In this document: positions 1 to 13,019 of the stretch, piece by piece
How positions within the stretch are numbered: the stretch's first letter is position 1
Layout of the letters: every line of letters starts with the position of its first letter
Assembly (NCBI RefSeq): GCF_026210795.1
Contig: NC_089434.1
Coordinates: 3,410,001-3,474,000 of the forward strand
Reading direction: 5' to 3'
Source: Rhizophagus irregularis
Taxonomy: Eukaryota > Glomeromycota > Glomeromycetes > Glomerales > Glomeraceae
Length of the DNA: 64,000 nucleotides
Notes under the pieces: model-generated
The model's database searches: none
Seen by the model: only the letters and a program-made list of their open reading frames with translations
What the model was told of the DNA's origin: nothing
Program-made: the position numbers and the translations under genes

Positions 1-1379
1 CTAAAGATCCTAGGAATTTTAAGAAAATCATTGAGGAATATGGTCAATTCATTCCAACAGAAATTACGTTGGGTGGAAGAGCTTATTTTAAGAGGTCAAA
101 TATTTCAAGGCATTTTTCTGAAGAAAACCCTAAAAAACTTAATATAAGTACAGGTAGTCAAGGCTCAAATATCAAAATAGAAAGTAATACTGAAAATTTA
201 ATCAATAATATTAATAATTCCAAACGTGAATGTTTTAAATTAGTTGGAGGGCAAAATCTTAATATTAATAATTTTGATGAAAAAGTTTGGGCAGAATCTC
301 TAAAGGATTTCAGGTATTGGAGTTGCATAAAATTTAAGAATCCAATTAGCATTTTTCAACCTCTATCTGAAAATTTGCGTAAACAGATCTTATTATCAAT
401 CGGAAAAAAAATACTTTATACTAATACTGAAGATCATAAGTATTTTTTAGTTGAATATGCAAAACCAAGAGTATTTGGATTAGACATACCAGAAAATATT
501 TTAAAAATTATACAAAATAAAGATGCTGGTTGTAGCATCTTTGCAACGGTAATTGACAAAAAGGAAAAAGATATTTTTAATTGTCAAGTCATTTGGTCAC
601 AAAATGAAGACCCAAGACTTGTAATTCACTGTATTCAAAAAAAATTTAAGCAACGTAAATGCAAATTGAGAATTAGTTGGATGGTTATTGGCTACGACTT
701 AAATTTTGATCTTAGTCATTCAGAATTTAATATTCAATTAAAAGTTCAAAATGAATATTTTAAAGCAACAGGTCATCAAACCATAATTAAATCATTAGAT
801 TTGGAAGATAATTCATCAGTTCTTTGTCTTGGAATCCCTGTACTAAGCAAGTTAAATTCTTCAAATGATTCTCTTGTCATTAATCATCATTTTTTTAATG
901 ATCAAAATAATGAAAAAATTGGATTGCATGCATTTTCTTATTGTTTAGAAAAAAATCATTATGTAAATTTACCTGATTTTACTTTTACTATACTCATTAT
1001 TTCATCTTATCCTAATTCTGATGATTATGGAATATTACCCATTAAAAATAATAATAAGATAAGAAATCTTATTAATTCTATTAAACATAATCCATTAAAA
1101 CAGCAGAGACCAAAATTTATAAGTTTATATTCTATGGGAGAAAATTGTGGTTTAAATTTTCTAAAACAAAAAATTAATCAAATTAAAATAAAATCTATTG
1201 ATACTAATTGTGATCAAGAAGATTGTGTTTGTAAAAGTAAAAAAAAGAAATCGGAGATTAATCTGAAATACGCATTCTTAAATCCAATTGAGGTATTTTG
1301 TAATTTCTTTTATTATTCAATTCAATTGTTTGATATGATAACCTTGAAATTAAACCAAATATTTTATCCTCTCCTTTAG
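1..1379 (+). CDS. MACPF-like lineage protein, 5'-truncated by the window
   Basis: The reading frame is open from base 3, so the gene begins upstream of the window; 458 residues are visible before the TAG at 1377-1379. The first visible residues carry a YG...FIP...LGG pattern that resembles the end of the MACPF/perforin signature (YGTHF...LGG), followed by RAYFKR. Then come low-complexity Asn/Ser-rich sequence, a globular region containing WRYW-like aromatic residues and a LRKQILLSIG helix, and a C-terminal part with a Cys cluster (CDQEDCVC) followed by a Lys run. Proteins of this layout are a lineage-expanded set in Rhizophagus; their cellular role is not established. I see no intron and no break in the visible part. 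The MACPF assignment rests mainly on the signature-like start and on family memory; the missing N-terminus would decide it. Confidence 0.6.
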   Translation, partial: KDPRNFKKIIEEYGQFIPTEITLGGRAYFKRSNISRHFSEENPKKLNISTGSQGSNIKIESNTENLINNINNSKRECFKLVGGQNLNINNFDEKVWAESLKDFRYWSCIKFKNPISIFQPLSENLRKQILLSIGKKILYTNTEDHKYFLVEYAKPRVFGLDIPENILKIIQNKDAGCSIFATVIDKKEKDIFNCQVIWSQNEDPRLVIHCIQKKFKQRKCKLRISWMVIGYDLNFDLSHSEFNIQLKVQNEYFKATGHQTIIKSLDLEDNSSVLCLGIPVLSKLNSSNDSLVINHHFFNDQNNEKIGLHAFSYCLEKNHYVNLPDFTFTILIISSYPNSDDYGILPIKNNNKIRNLINSIKHNPLKQQRPKFISLYSMGENCGLNFLKQKINQIKIKSIDTNCDQEDCVCKSKKKKSEINLKYAFLNPIEVFCNFFYYSIQLFDMITLKLNQIFYPLL

Positions 1380-2706
1380 ATTAAGACTGTGAAAAGAGAA
1401 TCACCTTGGCTACTAAGAAATTAAAATCTTTTTAATATTTAAAGTTTTATTATAATTAAGAAATTAATTTTATATAAACGAACCTAGAAGTAATTTAAAC
1501 CTAATCCCCTTTACATCTTGTATAAGTTATTTTACATATAAGGTTTTATTATGAAATTTTAGATTTACTTTATGACAAAAGAAATTAAGGAATTTATAAG
1601 GTTGTATTTAAAATTAAGGTTTTATACGTTTAAAATTTGATTGTTCGTTAAATATGTATTATACTGTACAGTATATATGTGTTATAGATTTATCATGTAA
1701 TGCTATTATGATATGTATGTCAATAAAATAATAATTACCGTTGAAACTTAAATATAAAATTAACGTTCATATCGGCGGATGATTCAACGTGTAATTTTGA
1801 TATTTTTGTTACACAAAGCATTTCATAAGGCGTAGTAAGATTGGGGATACAATAATTTGATAAATACTTCTTCTAAGCCAAAAATATAATAAATATGATT
1901 CTGTTAATATTGATAATATCCATTATGGGATCTCATTTTACACAATAATTTCTGGGATTTTTTTTTTTGTAAAATTAAAAGCGTATACGTTTTTACAATC
2001 AGTTTGAGTGTAAAGTTTCTATAATGTGTACAATAAAATAAATGTGAATTAGTTATATGACTTGAAAAATATGAAAAATAGACAATTTTATAAAATTATC
2101 ATAAAACAGATTTTTTAAACAATATTCATTGAGTTTTAAATATTTTTAAAATGCTCATAGCTATTGTGACTATATAAATTTTCTATTTTACACTTTGTTT
2201 TATTAAAGCATACTTACTTTCTAATAATACACACTAAGATTACTATGACTTTATGTTGTACTCAACTTATTATTTAGTCAAATAATAGTTTATCAGGTGA
2301 TTTTTTGTATTACAAACACAATTTTGGGCAACTGGAATTATGAAAATCTTTCAGATTTAGCATTTAACACAAAGTAACCAAATCCGCCGAAATGTTTTTT
2401 GCATCACGTGATTTGATAATAAAGCGAATAAATTCAAAATTTCAATAATTTTTGTTGTAAAGTGTAAGCGTTACACTCCATCCCAAATCCCATCTATAAA
2501 CTCAGCAAAATTTTTCTCAAGACCGCCGCAGAATTAAATTGTCTGTATGATCGGCAAAAAAAATCCTTTTTTTATAACCAAAATATTTCTGTGAAACGAA
2601 ATTTCCTTTTTTGAATTTATGTAACATCACGTTTATGATGATTCGCATTAATTAATTAGCCTAATTAAATAATACCGACTTGTATTGTCCATAAAGGAAA
2701 TTCACA
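1380..2706. other. AT-rich intergenic DNA, no gene seen
   Basis: Both strands are closed by frequent stops and I recognise no coding remnant. One perfect small palindrome occurs at 2461-2477 (AGTGTAA-gcg-TTACACT). Confidence 0.6.
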
Positions 2707-2708
2707 TA

Positions 2709-3149
2709 CAGTCAAACTCCGATATAACGATATGTTGAGATCCATATGAAATCTTTGTGAAAAATATTGTTATATCAAGTTATACCGATATTTATATGTT
2801 CTCTCATATAGTGGTAAAATGAAATTTTATCATTACAATCACCACTGGTTATAACTGTTTGTACCGAAATCTAACCGGAATTTCCGGAACCGATTTTTTA
2901 TAAATAATTTCACTGGATATAATGAACTTTTATAATAAAACACTATTTAACGCAACCGAACTGAACTTCAACCAGCCCCATATATTAGCTATATACATTT
3001 TCTATAACGAACAGTCATGTGAATCCAGGCTAAATTTATAGTGCCGGTCAGGATTATTGGTAATTTTTCTTATAATTCTGGCCGGCACCACAAATTTGTC
3101 CTAATTATCGGTATATTACCTCAGAGTTCGTTATATCCAGTGGCAACTG
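2709..3149. mobile_element. pogo/Tc1-mariner-like MITE, TA target site
   Basis: The element starts CAGTCAAACTCCGATATAAC. Its far end, read on the other strand, is CAGTTGCCACTGGATATAAC, giving an imperfect terminal inverted repeat. It is flanked by TA on both sides (2707-2708 and 3150-3151). TIRs of the CAGT...GATATAACGA type with TA duplication are typical of pogo/Tigger-like elements. At 441 bp, with no ORF, it is non-autonomous. Confidence 0.65.
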
Positions 3150-3151
3150 TA

Positions 3152-5339
3152 TAATATATCGAATTTTTAATATATATACGGTATCGAATATTGGTATATC
3201 GAGATCTTCAGTAACAATCGCACGTGCTTTATTTTACCCCCTTAAAAATCGCCGCAGCTCTCTATCTTGTGAATTACTTAGGCTTTGAATCCGAAGCTGT
3301 AGGACACTTCAAGTACAGGCATGCAGTCATGCAATGTCTGTCCGCAACTTCGCATTGCATAAACCAATCGAAATGTGCAACAAATAAAACACGTAACTAT
3401 TAACACGTGTATTTTTTTAATGCGGTCATTTCAATGGTATGATTACCTGGTATAATAAAAATCGACCATTTAATGAATTTTTTTTTTTAAAAAAAAATTG
3501 AATTTTAATTTTTTGATAACCTTTTAAAATATTTTTTGTTTGATTTGTTTATTGATTTTATTGTTATATTAAATAAAATTTGAGCTTATTTAATCGAATT
3601 AAAATTAAATTTTTGCTTAATCAAAAAAAAAAAATGCAAAATCATTCGTTAATCTTTTCGTTTTTTTATCACAGAATCAATTTGCTAAATAAAGTAAGTC
3701 TAAAAATACATATTTCCTTAAAATCGCAAAAAAATCTTTTATTCATATTTGGAAATTGTACGACGTTTCTTTAACACCATTTCACGTTGAAGAACTTGAT
3801 AACTGCACATTAATTATTCTCACGCATTTGGATTACATCTTTGTTTATATACAATAGTTTAAATTAATTATTAATTTAAATAATGCAAAATAATAAAAGA
3901 TTTTTTAGATTTTTTTTTTTGATGCACATGTTAATTCTATGTCATTATCATATTCGGATAAACTTGAAAAAACCGGTACTAAACTTAATCCAGTTAATTT
4001 ATAGTTATATTCTTTTGAACATTAAACCTTATTTCGATAAAAAACTTTTTATTCCCTATATTTGGAATTATTATTATTTCTTGTTCAGTAATTAATTTAA
4101 TTAATTGGTCCCAATTATTTATTAATGCTTTATTCGGAAATTATATTATTGTTAATGGTCCATTGTCTTCTACAGAAGGAAAAAATTTCTTAATATATTT
4201 TAAAATACTTTGCATATTAAAACTATATAAAAAAAGTATATACCTTATTATTTTTCTCTTTTTGAAGTTATTCATTTGAATATTAGATAGATAAAGTTTT
4301 AATTAAATAATTAATTATAATTAAATAAAAAAAAAATACAACGTCTGTGTGAGTTTTGCGCAGTATCACGAGACAAAATCTAATTTACACAAAATGTGTA
4401 CGACAGTCAATTTCAATAAAAAAAGAAGAAAAAATTTTTTTCTCCTTTCCATATTTGTTTGTTGTGACATTCTCATGATTTCATGTACGCATGAAAATTT
4501 TTTTTCCAATTAGAAAGAAATAGTTCCTTGATAAAGTTATCAAGGATGAAATTCTGAATAACTGTTCCCACAAAAATAAAACCCTTACACTTCAAGACGA
4601 TTAGAATAATAATTTAGTGAAGGATATAAAAGATGAGAAATATGCAGAAAATTATAAACTTACTGACCTGTAAATTGAACACCGCATGAAAGATACATTT
4701 GTATTATTATTAAACTACCAGATAGCTTCTTAAAATAATAGAGAGAGGGAATATTTGAGAAATTTGATTTTCATGAGAAAAAAATATTTTATGTAGAAAT
4801 AAAGTTTTTGACATTCAATGAAAATATCATCATGTGTAATTGTGTAGAAAAAGGAATCTTAAAAGCTTGTTTTTCGTATGAATTTGGAAAAATTATTGCG
4901 TTGGTAATACGGTTACCAGTTTAGTCGATTAAAAAATATTGATAGTTTACTCTAGTTCCATTGGCGGTCTTTATCACATATTCTGATGGTTCATTAATGG
5001 GACTTCATCATAGTTGTTGTCATTATACTGACAGTAGCTCCACTATAACTGCTACTCCTGATTGTTAATTTCACATTTAGCGGCGGTAGTAGGGGTTAAG
5101 TTCATAAAGAACTTTCTTATACCTCCTCTTCAGAGCATCCATTACAAAAACTTGATTAAGAACTAAAAATATAGAATTTTGAAGTATGAGAATTTAAAAA
5201 TCAGGTATTAATCAACTTTTATACAGTACTTTCTTATTGGACATTAAATTATTAATTTGTAACTCATACGGTACCTTGAGAAAGACTAAAATTTTGATAC
5301 CCGTCTTTAATCAAAAAGTATTCTGCATATCACTGAAAA
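3152..5339. other. AT-rich intergenic DNA, no gene supported
   Basis: Two short ORFs (3580-3774 and 3883-4095) fall in poly-T/poly-A-rich sequence, have no recognisable similarity and look like chance frames. Around 4960-5100 the base composition is less extreme, which may reflect decayed coding sequence, but no family is recognisable. Confidence 0.5.
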
Positions 5340-6730
5340 TCCAGGTGTTAGGAACCAAAAAGACGTTGGCAATAAAATAGTCTTGGTCTACATATACGAA
5401 AATTGTTATAATTAATGTGCACGATACCTTTTAGAGACAGGATGTACATACCACTAAAGCTTGTTCCCATATCGATCATCCCAATACGGATGTTTGTGCA
5501 TGTATTTCCAAAATAAAGAAAATATTAATGCAAGAAACCTGTCAAATGTATAGATATTACGCATAAAACGATCACTAAATAAATACGTATATATTTTTGC
5601 ATTAGCATAATTTTTTTCTAAAAAAGATATTTAAGGCAAAAAAAAAAAATTATATAATTAAATATTTGAAATAAAGTATATGTTGAATTATTTTTTTTGA
5701 AACCGGATTATTGAACCGGTTATAAGAACATGATGGTAATAAGGAATCGTTGAAATAGTACAAATTTCAGCTCGTCTTGCAGAGGATTAAAGGTCCAACT
5801 TACCAAGAAATACTCAAAAATGCTATGTTTGTACCGCTGTTAAATGTTAAAATGAATAGGAATATAAAATTAGTCTATTTAAAAAATTCGGCAGAATCTC
5901 GGATATAATTTCGGTAACACTAAAAATTAAATTTTGAAACTATTTACCCTTCACATTAAATTATACAAGTTCAATACATTCGGTAAACCTGGTAAAGTTC
6001 AGAGAATATATCTCTGAGCACAGTGGCGTAATTTTTATTTTATCCTGATATATCGAATTTTACCGAGTTTCCCTCAAATCAAAAATCTGCTGTAGATGAA
6101 GAGTTTGAACATGATTAATATTATTTTTCGAGGAAGATATTTTAAATATTATTAAAGAAATAAATGACATACTGCGGCGAAAATATTCAAAAAAAGAGTT
6201 TTTTCTGATGATCCATAATAATATACAGTAACAAACGTTAAAATGTTAAAATATATATTATAACTTTTTAAACAGTGTAAAATCGAAAGACACTTGTTAA
6301 AATGTACCTTATTTTTGTTGTTTATTTGCTCTCTCAATAATTTTATTAAATAAAAAAGAATACTTTTTTTTTCCTCAAAACGGGAACGGAATCAAAAATT
6401 TTTGTGGTTTCTTCTTTTTTGCATATACTGGTATATGTATCTTTTTCTTTGTAAGCGAAACTAATAGAATTGTAAGGAGAAAAAATGAGAAAGATAACCG
6501 CAGTAACCGAAATTTCAAAAAGAAAGGGGAGGGGGAAGAATGGGAAAAAATATTTTTTTTTTATTTTTTGTTACCAAAAAGTATATATTTATTTATTTGT
6601 ATTTACAATATAACCTACAAGGGTTAGATCTACTAATCATAATTTTAGTTTATAATATATACATATATTTAATTATGTGATTATTCGTATTTATTATTCG
6701 TGCTCCCATCACCTTTTAATTTTTTATCAC

Positions 6731-6816
6731 CTATTTTTAATTGTATTAAATTTATTAAGTTAAATTCCCTTAGCTATTTTTAATTGTATTAAATTTATTA
6801 AGTTAAATTCCCTTAG
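6731..6816 (+). repeat. 43-bp perfect tandem duplication
   Basis: Two adjacent identical 43-bp copies begin CTATTTTTAATTG and end AATTCCCTTAG. Units B and D carry a single diverged version at the matching place, so the duplication is local and recent. Confidence 0.8.
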
Positions 6817-7956
6817 ATCATTCTTCAAATCTATTTTTTTTTTCTTGCATAATTTTTACTTTTTCAGTTAATAAAAGTTTTCAGAATAGAATAAATTTGT
6901 GATAAACTTTAATACCCTGATGTTCACGAATCAATAATTATCACTGTTATACAGCATTTATAGTAATCGGGGTATGAGGCGATCTACGTATCTGCGGATT
7001 GCTAAGCCCATTTTTTTTACAGCATTTGGTTTAAGAGAGGTTTTTCGTTTCTTTTATTTTTTAAAGAATATTTTAAAAAAAGAGTCCTTCTCGCATATAT
7101 AATTAATATTTAAGCTAATCTTACTGTTATTAAATTAAAACTAGATCGATATGGATGCCTTTTTAAACTAAGACAATAAGGAACTTCAAATTATTAGATA
7201 AAAAAAAAACGCGAAATCTTAGGAAACAACCCTTCTATAATTTTTTATTATAAAAATATTATATACAATTCTTTTTTTTTTCTGAAAAAAAAATATCGAA
7301 ATAAATGCGTATTTGACGATGATGTAACTTTTTTTCTTCTTTTTCTTTGTATATACTACTCGTTATGTAAAATATAAATTAATACTAAATAATAAATTAA
7401 TAATAGTATATAAAATGTCTCCTTATTACGAGTTACTTAATTTATATAAGAAAGGTATCATTGTAATAATAATATTAAAAAAGAACATGAATTATTTTAT
7501 TTATTTATTTATTTATTTCATTTTTTTGCCAAAAGACCAAATAGGGAAGGAAAAAAAAAAATTTGAAACATTTTTTTCGACCGGGAAATAATAAGGAGGG
7601 ATAAATAATAAATAAGTTGATTGCCGATCATTGCAACAACTATAGCGCAGTAAAAAGGATTCGACATGGAATATCTATGTAGTATGTATTTATTTATATC
7701 TATTTATTTATTTAATAAATTTATTATAGCAAAAGTCATAAAATTAATAAATTGTTCGTTTATGAAGAAATTACGAAAATTTTTGAAATTGTGTTTGTTG
7801 ACGATGTATATCTATTTTAGTTGAATTTAAAGAATTTTCCGAAAATTAGTTTTGCCGAGTTTGAATATAATCAGATTTTGCACACTATCTAGTTAACGAT
7901 GGATGTTTCGGTTATAAAGCGAAGAAAGATCGAAAGTAAAGATTGAATAATGATGT

Positions 7957-8184
7957 CTAGAAGAAATTAGGCGTCCCGTTCAAAATTTGATCGGTAAATG
8001 GATCGGTAGTGACCTGTACGGGTAATTGCAAATATCTAAACGGATCTAATACTTGCATTCTACGTCTTCTGTTTCTACGTCTGCGAATATATTTTGATAA
8101 ATAAGATCGAGATGAAGTAGTTGAAGTATTAAGTTGGTCGTTCATAGAAGAGTTAGAGAAGTTAGATTCTGTACGATGTTCCAT
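7957..8184 (-). CDS. small basic protein with DPF..QI.NG..FF tail (unit A copy)
   Basis: Single-exon ORF of 75 residues, ATG at 8184-8182, stop TAG at 7959-7957. The N-terminus is Ser/Thr/Asn-rich (MEHRTESNFSN...). The middle is strongly basic (YIRRRRNRRRRMQ), followed by VLDPFRYLQLP and a tail DPFTDQILNGTPNFF. The basic patch plus tail is shared with the ORFs at 18532-18768, 34111-34374, 48474-48648 and 53285-53486. Compared with the unit B copy it lacks 9 bp in frame (RRELKRR becomes RRRR) and has about nine synonymous and seven amino-acid-changing codon differences by my hand count. The function is unknown; the basic patch could bind nucleic acid or act as a nuclear localisation signal, which is inference only. 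There is no signal peptide or membrane segment. Confidence 0.6.
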   Translation of the reverse strand: MEHRTESNFSNSSMNDQLNTSTTSSRSYLSKYIRRRRNRRRRMQVLDPFRYLQLPVQVTTDPFTDQILNGTPNFF

Positions 8185-10710
8185 TATGTATAGTTTTTTA
8201 TTAATAAAATGCTACTATAGTACCGTATATGCAGTATATAGTCATAAATATAATTTTAGAGAGAATCTATATCTTTAATATAGAATCTTTAGTAGAGAGA
8301 ACAAATGGAAATAGTAAAAAAACAAAATAAAATATCGATTTTAGTTAAAGAGCGATGCCAAGATTTCAGTTAAGGAGCGAAAAAAAATCTGTCAAAGCAA
8401 AAAAAAAAAAAAAATTTTAAATTTTTTAAATTTTTTTATTTTTTTATTTTTTTATTTTTTTTTTCGTTTTTTAGAGGGAATGGAAAGATTATTTATAATA
8501 AAAATTTTTTGATCTTCAATAAATGTAATAAATGTACATTTTATATTTTTAATACATGTTTACAATATTTACAATATAAATATAAAATTATAAAATGAAA
8601 ATATATATATATATATATTGTAATTTTTTTTTTTTTTATATATTCGATTTTTTTGTATGTTGATACTTTTATATGTATTTTTTTTATATATATGTATTTT
8701 TTATATAGTATTCCGAAAAAGGTTAAAATATTAACTGTTGATCTGATATCAGATGTCATTTTTAAACTACAAATAAAAACCGGAGATTATATGAATTATA
8801 TCAGAATGATAAAATAAAAAAAAAAAAAATAATTAATAATAAATTTTTTTTATTTTACCTTATTTTTATATTTTTATTTTAAAAAAAAACCGTGTGAAAT
8901 TAGTCCAATAAAAGTTAAATAAAATAAAGCAAAAAAAAAAAATTTTTATTTATTTTTTTTACTTTATTTTTATTTTTTTATTTTAAAAAAACTGATGAAA
9001 GAATTTATATGAATTATATTAGAATGTGAAATAAAATAAAGCAAATAAATAAATAAATAAATAAACAAATAATAAATTTTATTTATTTATTTATTTTTTA
9101 CTTTATTTTTATTTTTTTTTTATTTTAAATATTCCAAAATCGAAAATATTTTTGTTGTTTGGAAATTTCGGTTTATCTCTTCTTTTAATTAAATAATTTA
9201 TATAATTCCCTTTTTAAGTTTAGCATGAATATTTATTTACATTAATAATAAGTATATGTATAAAAAAAAAAGTGGTTTTTTTTATGGAAAAAAAATCGGT
9301 TTAATTTTTTAAATTTTTTTTTTGAATTAAAAATGTACGAACCAAAATACTTTCTCTCCTTTTTTATTGTAAAAAAAAAAGATAGGGGGTGAATATCTAA
9401 AAGGAATAGGTTCTTTTGTTTTTGTTTATATAATTTCCACAATTGTTGCACTTTCATATGCTTTATGTTATACAATCCATTACTAGTGTCTGTTCCTTCT
9501 TCTCCTTATTAATCTTTTTATTTTTTGTCATTTTTTCCTAAAATTAAAATTTATTTCTTATGTGACATCAAAGTTCTTAATTTTCACAAGCAAATTCTTT
9601 TCTCCTCACTAAAAAAAAATAATCAATTTAATTCAATTTATTCTTATTATTATTATCAGTTATTGTTATTATATATTCATTTTAGCGTAATTATTAAATA
9701 ACACAATGCATAACAAATTTTAGTATCACAATTGTGAATGAGTACTTATATGGTATACTCACAAAGAAAGTAAAATAGGGGTACTCTAGAAGAAATAATT
9801 ATTATTGTGACAAAAAAAAAAATAAATAATATTCTTTTTCTTTTTCTTCGTAAAAAAATTAAAAAAAATTTACTGGCATTCATATTACATTTACTTCTTA
9901 CTTTTTGCATATTCTTCTCCTATCTTATTAAGCGTTTTTGATTTAGAAAAAATTTACTTTATTTTATTATACTAAGAAAAAACGCGCAATCTTTTAAAAA
10001 AGAGAAACCTTTTAAACTTTTAATTTACTTTAAAAAGAAAAAATACAACAAACCCAAGCCAAAAAAAAAACCACTTTTTTTTATAAAAAATGAATCAAAT
10101 CTTCTTGATTGAACATCACAAATAAATCCTTATACAAAATGTTTCTATATAAAATAAAGGAATGTACGTGAAGAATTATGTGAAAGAAATTATTAGGAAA
10201 ATAAAAAAAAAAGAGAAAAAAATAGAATATATCAGAATTAATTAATAAGAGTATTTTCTCTAACCGCAATAAATAATCGTGTCGCACAGTTATATTTAAA
10301 AAGAAAGGATTGCTGCATATAAGTGATTAATTCAAACTTCGAAAAAAAAAGGAAAAAAAGGATTTATAAAACGTATGAATAGATAAATGAATCAAAAAGA
10401 ATGCTTCACAAAATTTACCGTATTCTCTTAAAAAAGAATAGAACGTAAATATGTGTACCTGAGTTAAAAAAAAATGATATACGAATGATGTGTGATCTAC
10501 TTGTATATCATTATGTGAATTATGTAAAAGAAAAAAGTATTATATAATGGAGCAACATCGTACAAATAATTTTTAAAATGGAAAAAATCGGTAAATACGA
10601 AAAAAGATTGTCAAGATATATCCAGATTTGACATATTAACGGATTCACGAAATTAGAAATATCGATTTCGAATTATTTGAATTACGTATAAGCATTGGCA
10701 TGTCTTAGTT

Positions 10711-10911
10711 GTCCAAAGATTTTAAAAATGGTATGTTTTAAATGTTTTAAGAAGAGAAGAAAAAAAATTTTTCTTTTATTTCCCTTTAATTTCGTCATTA
10801 TCTTCTATTTTTTTTTTCACTAGTCCTCTGTACCAAAGAAAAAATATAGATTTTAGCAGATCCTATCGTCCTATATTAATCGAATTCTTAGTAAACAAAG
10901 AAATCGTTGGG
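10711..10911 (+). pseudogene. remnant of the two-exon small-gene family (unit A)
   Basis: The sequence CCAAAGATTTTAAAAATGG followed by GTATGT matches the exon 1 end and donor of the gene at 47965. After an intron-like stretch, ACTAGTCCTCTGTACCAAAG matches its acceptor region. The downstream bases TTAATCGAATTCTTAGTAAA match the RNRILSK coding part of exon 2 at 53330. The frame is shifted and contains stops, and most of exon 1 is absent. It is therefore a decayed plus-strand relative lying in the same unit as the minus-strand gene. Confidence 0.6.
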
Positions 10912-11240
10912 TAACTTGTGAATCTAAATCGTTCTTTATATAAATTATTCTGCGCGTAAGGTATATTCTTGTTACTAATGCTTCCAATAATTACTGTTAA
11001 GATTGTTTAAAATAGTTGTTTGGAATACGATGAACTTTTCTGAGTCTCTTTTGTTTATATTTATTGACAGATATCAAGTTGTTTACAAACCGAGATAATA
11101 TCAGTATCATCAAAAGTTTAGGTAGCAGAATAAATGACTATTCCGTATTTCGTTACTTATCTTTGAAGTTAACATTGACGTTGTTGACGGTAGAGTTGCT
11201 TAGGGCTAGATAAGCACTGGAATGATTAGTTAGTATAGCA

Positions 11241-11576
11241 AGGCCAGGCCAATAGGATTTTCTGTTTAACAAGAATTTTTGTTGAAAAAAGAGGGAGGGG
11301 GGGACCAGGGAGTGGGCCAAAAATAATTTACAAAAAAATTTTTTAAATTAATTTTTACTATTAAAATTTTGAGGGGAAGGGGGAGGAAAAAGTAAAAAAA
11401 ATAATCTAAAAATTAGATTTTTGGGGGAATATTATAAAAAATTTTTTTTTTAATATCTAAAGAAATCAAAATTTTGAGGGGGGTGAGAGGGAGGATTTAA
11501 AAAAATTGATTTTTGGTGTCTTTAAATTTAAAATTTTTTGGGATTTGTTAAACAGAAAATCAAATTGGTCCGGCCT
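11241..11576. mobile_element. MITE with about 30-bp TIR (unit A)
   Basis: The left end AGGCCAGGCCAATAGGATTT continues to TTCTGTTTAAC. The right end, read on the other strand, is AGGCCGGACCAATTTGATTT continuing to TCTGTTTAAC. The interior is G-run rich (GGGAGGGGGGG) with no ORF. The unit B copy is at 23621-24160 and carries a further insertion. Confidence 0.7.
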
Positions 11577-12043
11577 AACTACTAGTAAGTTTTTTTTTAA
11601 AAAAATTTCGTTAAATCTGTTTTCATAAATTTATATCTTAAGCGTATCTTGTTTTTATTATCAAAACATAAAAACTTACTACTAAAAAAATTCATCGTCA
11701 GAAAAAAAGTAAGTTTTTTTTTATTGCTAAAAAAAAATATCTCCTGGAAGGTTGTCTATATTTATTTTATTTTATTTATTTATTTATTTATTTATTTTTT
11801 AGAAAATTAAGTTTTATATTAAAAATTACTTGTTATATAATGTATGGACTTAATTAATTGTTTATGATGTGGCTGTGACATTGCTTGCATTAATGAGATA
11901 TGCAGTACTTTTATTTTTATTTGCATTTTGTCAACATATTAGAATAATTCTATTTTTTTTACTTCTGTCATTAAATTTATTAACTTGTGTTTATACGGAA
12001 CCTTAATAATAATATATAAGAAAAAAATTCACTATCGTATATA

Positions 12044-12207
12044 CAGTCAGAACTCGACATAACGAACCTTCCGGTTCACTAAAAAAATTCGTAACGATAC
12101 TAAGTTTGATATAACGAATTGTATATGCTTATGTATAAAGATAAAATCTTAAAAAATCTCTTTATCGTGAAATTCATTATATCGCATAATCGTCATATCA
12201 AGTACTG
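12044..12207. mobile_element. pogo-like MITE (unit A)
   Basis: It begins CAGTCAGAACTCGACATAAC after a TA and ends with the complement of CAGTACTTGATATGACGA. It is 164 bp and non-coding. The same insertion is present in unit B at 24667-24856, so it predates the duplication. Confidence 0.6.
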
Positions 12208-12415
12208 AATGTATAAAATACATATAGCAAGTGGGAATCTGACGCACATACAATGCAAAGTCATTTTTTTCTCAATAGTAAAGTTATAATTATTTTAACA
12301 TATTATTTTTTTCCTTGACATATATCATATGATTTTTATTAAAAATATTTGAGTTATCGCAGTTTTAGTATTTATGAATTTATTGTCACCTATACAATTT
12401 TCGTTAAGTTTCGTC

Positions 12416-13019
12416 CCGAAAAACATAATAATGCTTAAAAAAGTAAAAATTGCGCCAATCTTAAAATTAAATAATTAATAAATAAGATTTTAGATACATA
12501 CAAATACATAATACAAGATTTTTAAGATTTTTGAAAAAGGAAACCATTTTTATAGATAATAATAAATAAATGTATTCCAAGTATTATATAAATAAAAAAT
12601 CTCTGATTAAAAAGGGAATCCGTTGAAAAATTGAGTAATTAATAAAACACTTGTACTTTGCTGCGGAAGGTTCGCGATAAGCCTCAATGTGTTACCATTA
12701 TTAATAAGTATGTTAGGTCGAAAATGTCTTCTTATAATTCTTTGTCTTCTTAGTTGTTTCTGTCTTTTTTGAAAGGGCATTTTCGTTTGTATAACGTATA
12801 TTAAAGAGGAGATAAGATAATATGCGTATATTTAAAGAGATAAAAAAAAGATACAAAAAAATTGACGTATTTATAACATTTAAATATTTGACATTGCACA
12901 AAACTATGTATAGATAATGACAGATAATCGATACAATAAACACTCATCTATCCATATTAGTGTATATAAAATTATTTTTTATATATTACAGTACTTATAG
13001 TGTATCTGTTCACATATAT
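12416..13019. other. AT-rich spacer, no gene seen
   Basis: Only a low-complexity minus-strand ORF (12713-12943) is present, with no recognisable domain. I regard it as a chance frame. Confidence 0.5.

Larger units (their letters stand above)
5340..12415. repeat. segmental-duplication unit A
   Basis: Landmarks in order also occur in other units: ACCAAAAGAYG...GCAAGAAACCTGTCAAATG (about 5350-5550), TGTTTATTTGCTCTCTC (about 6318), GGGTTAGATCT (about 6620), the minus-strand small gene (7957-8184), AAACCGGAGAT (about 8778), GGGGTACTCTAGAAG (about 9779), ACGCGCAA (about 9980), GGCATGTCTTAGTTG (about 10700) and the pogo-like MITE (12044). Unit B repeats this order from about 16849 to 25055; D repeats the part up to about 36600; C carries only the first part. 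The edges are estimates made by eye. Confidence 0.8.

Noticed and set aside
158-352. Minus-strand ORF opposite the MACPF-like gene
   Set aside because: Shadow of the 1-1379 coding frame; no features of its own.
7495-7520. (ATTT)n, (TA)n and poly-A/T tracts throughout (for example 7495, 8600, 9044, 11760, 24370, 42070)
   Set aside because: Simple-sequence tracts expected at this base composition; no separate meaning seen.
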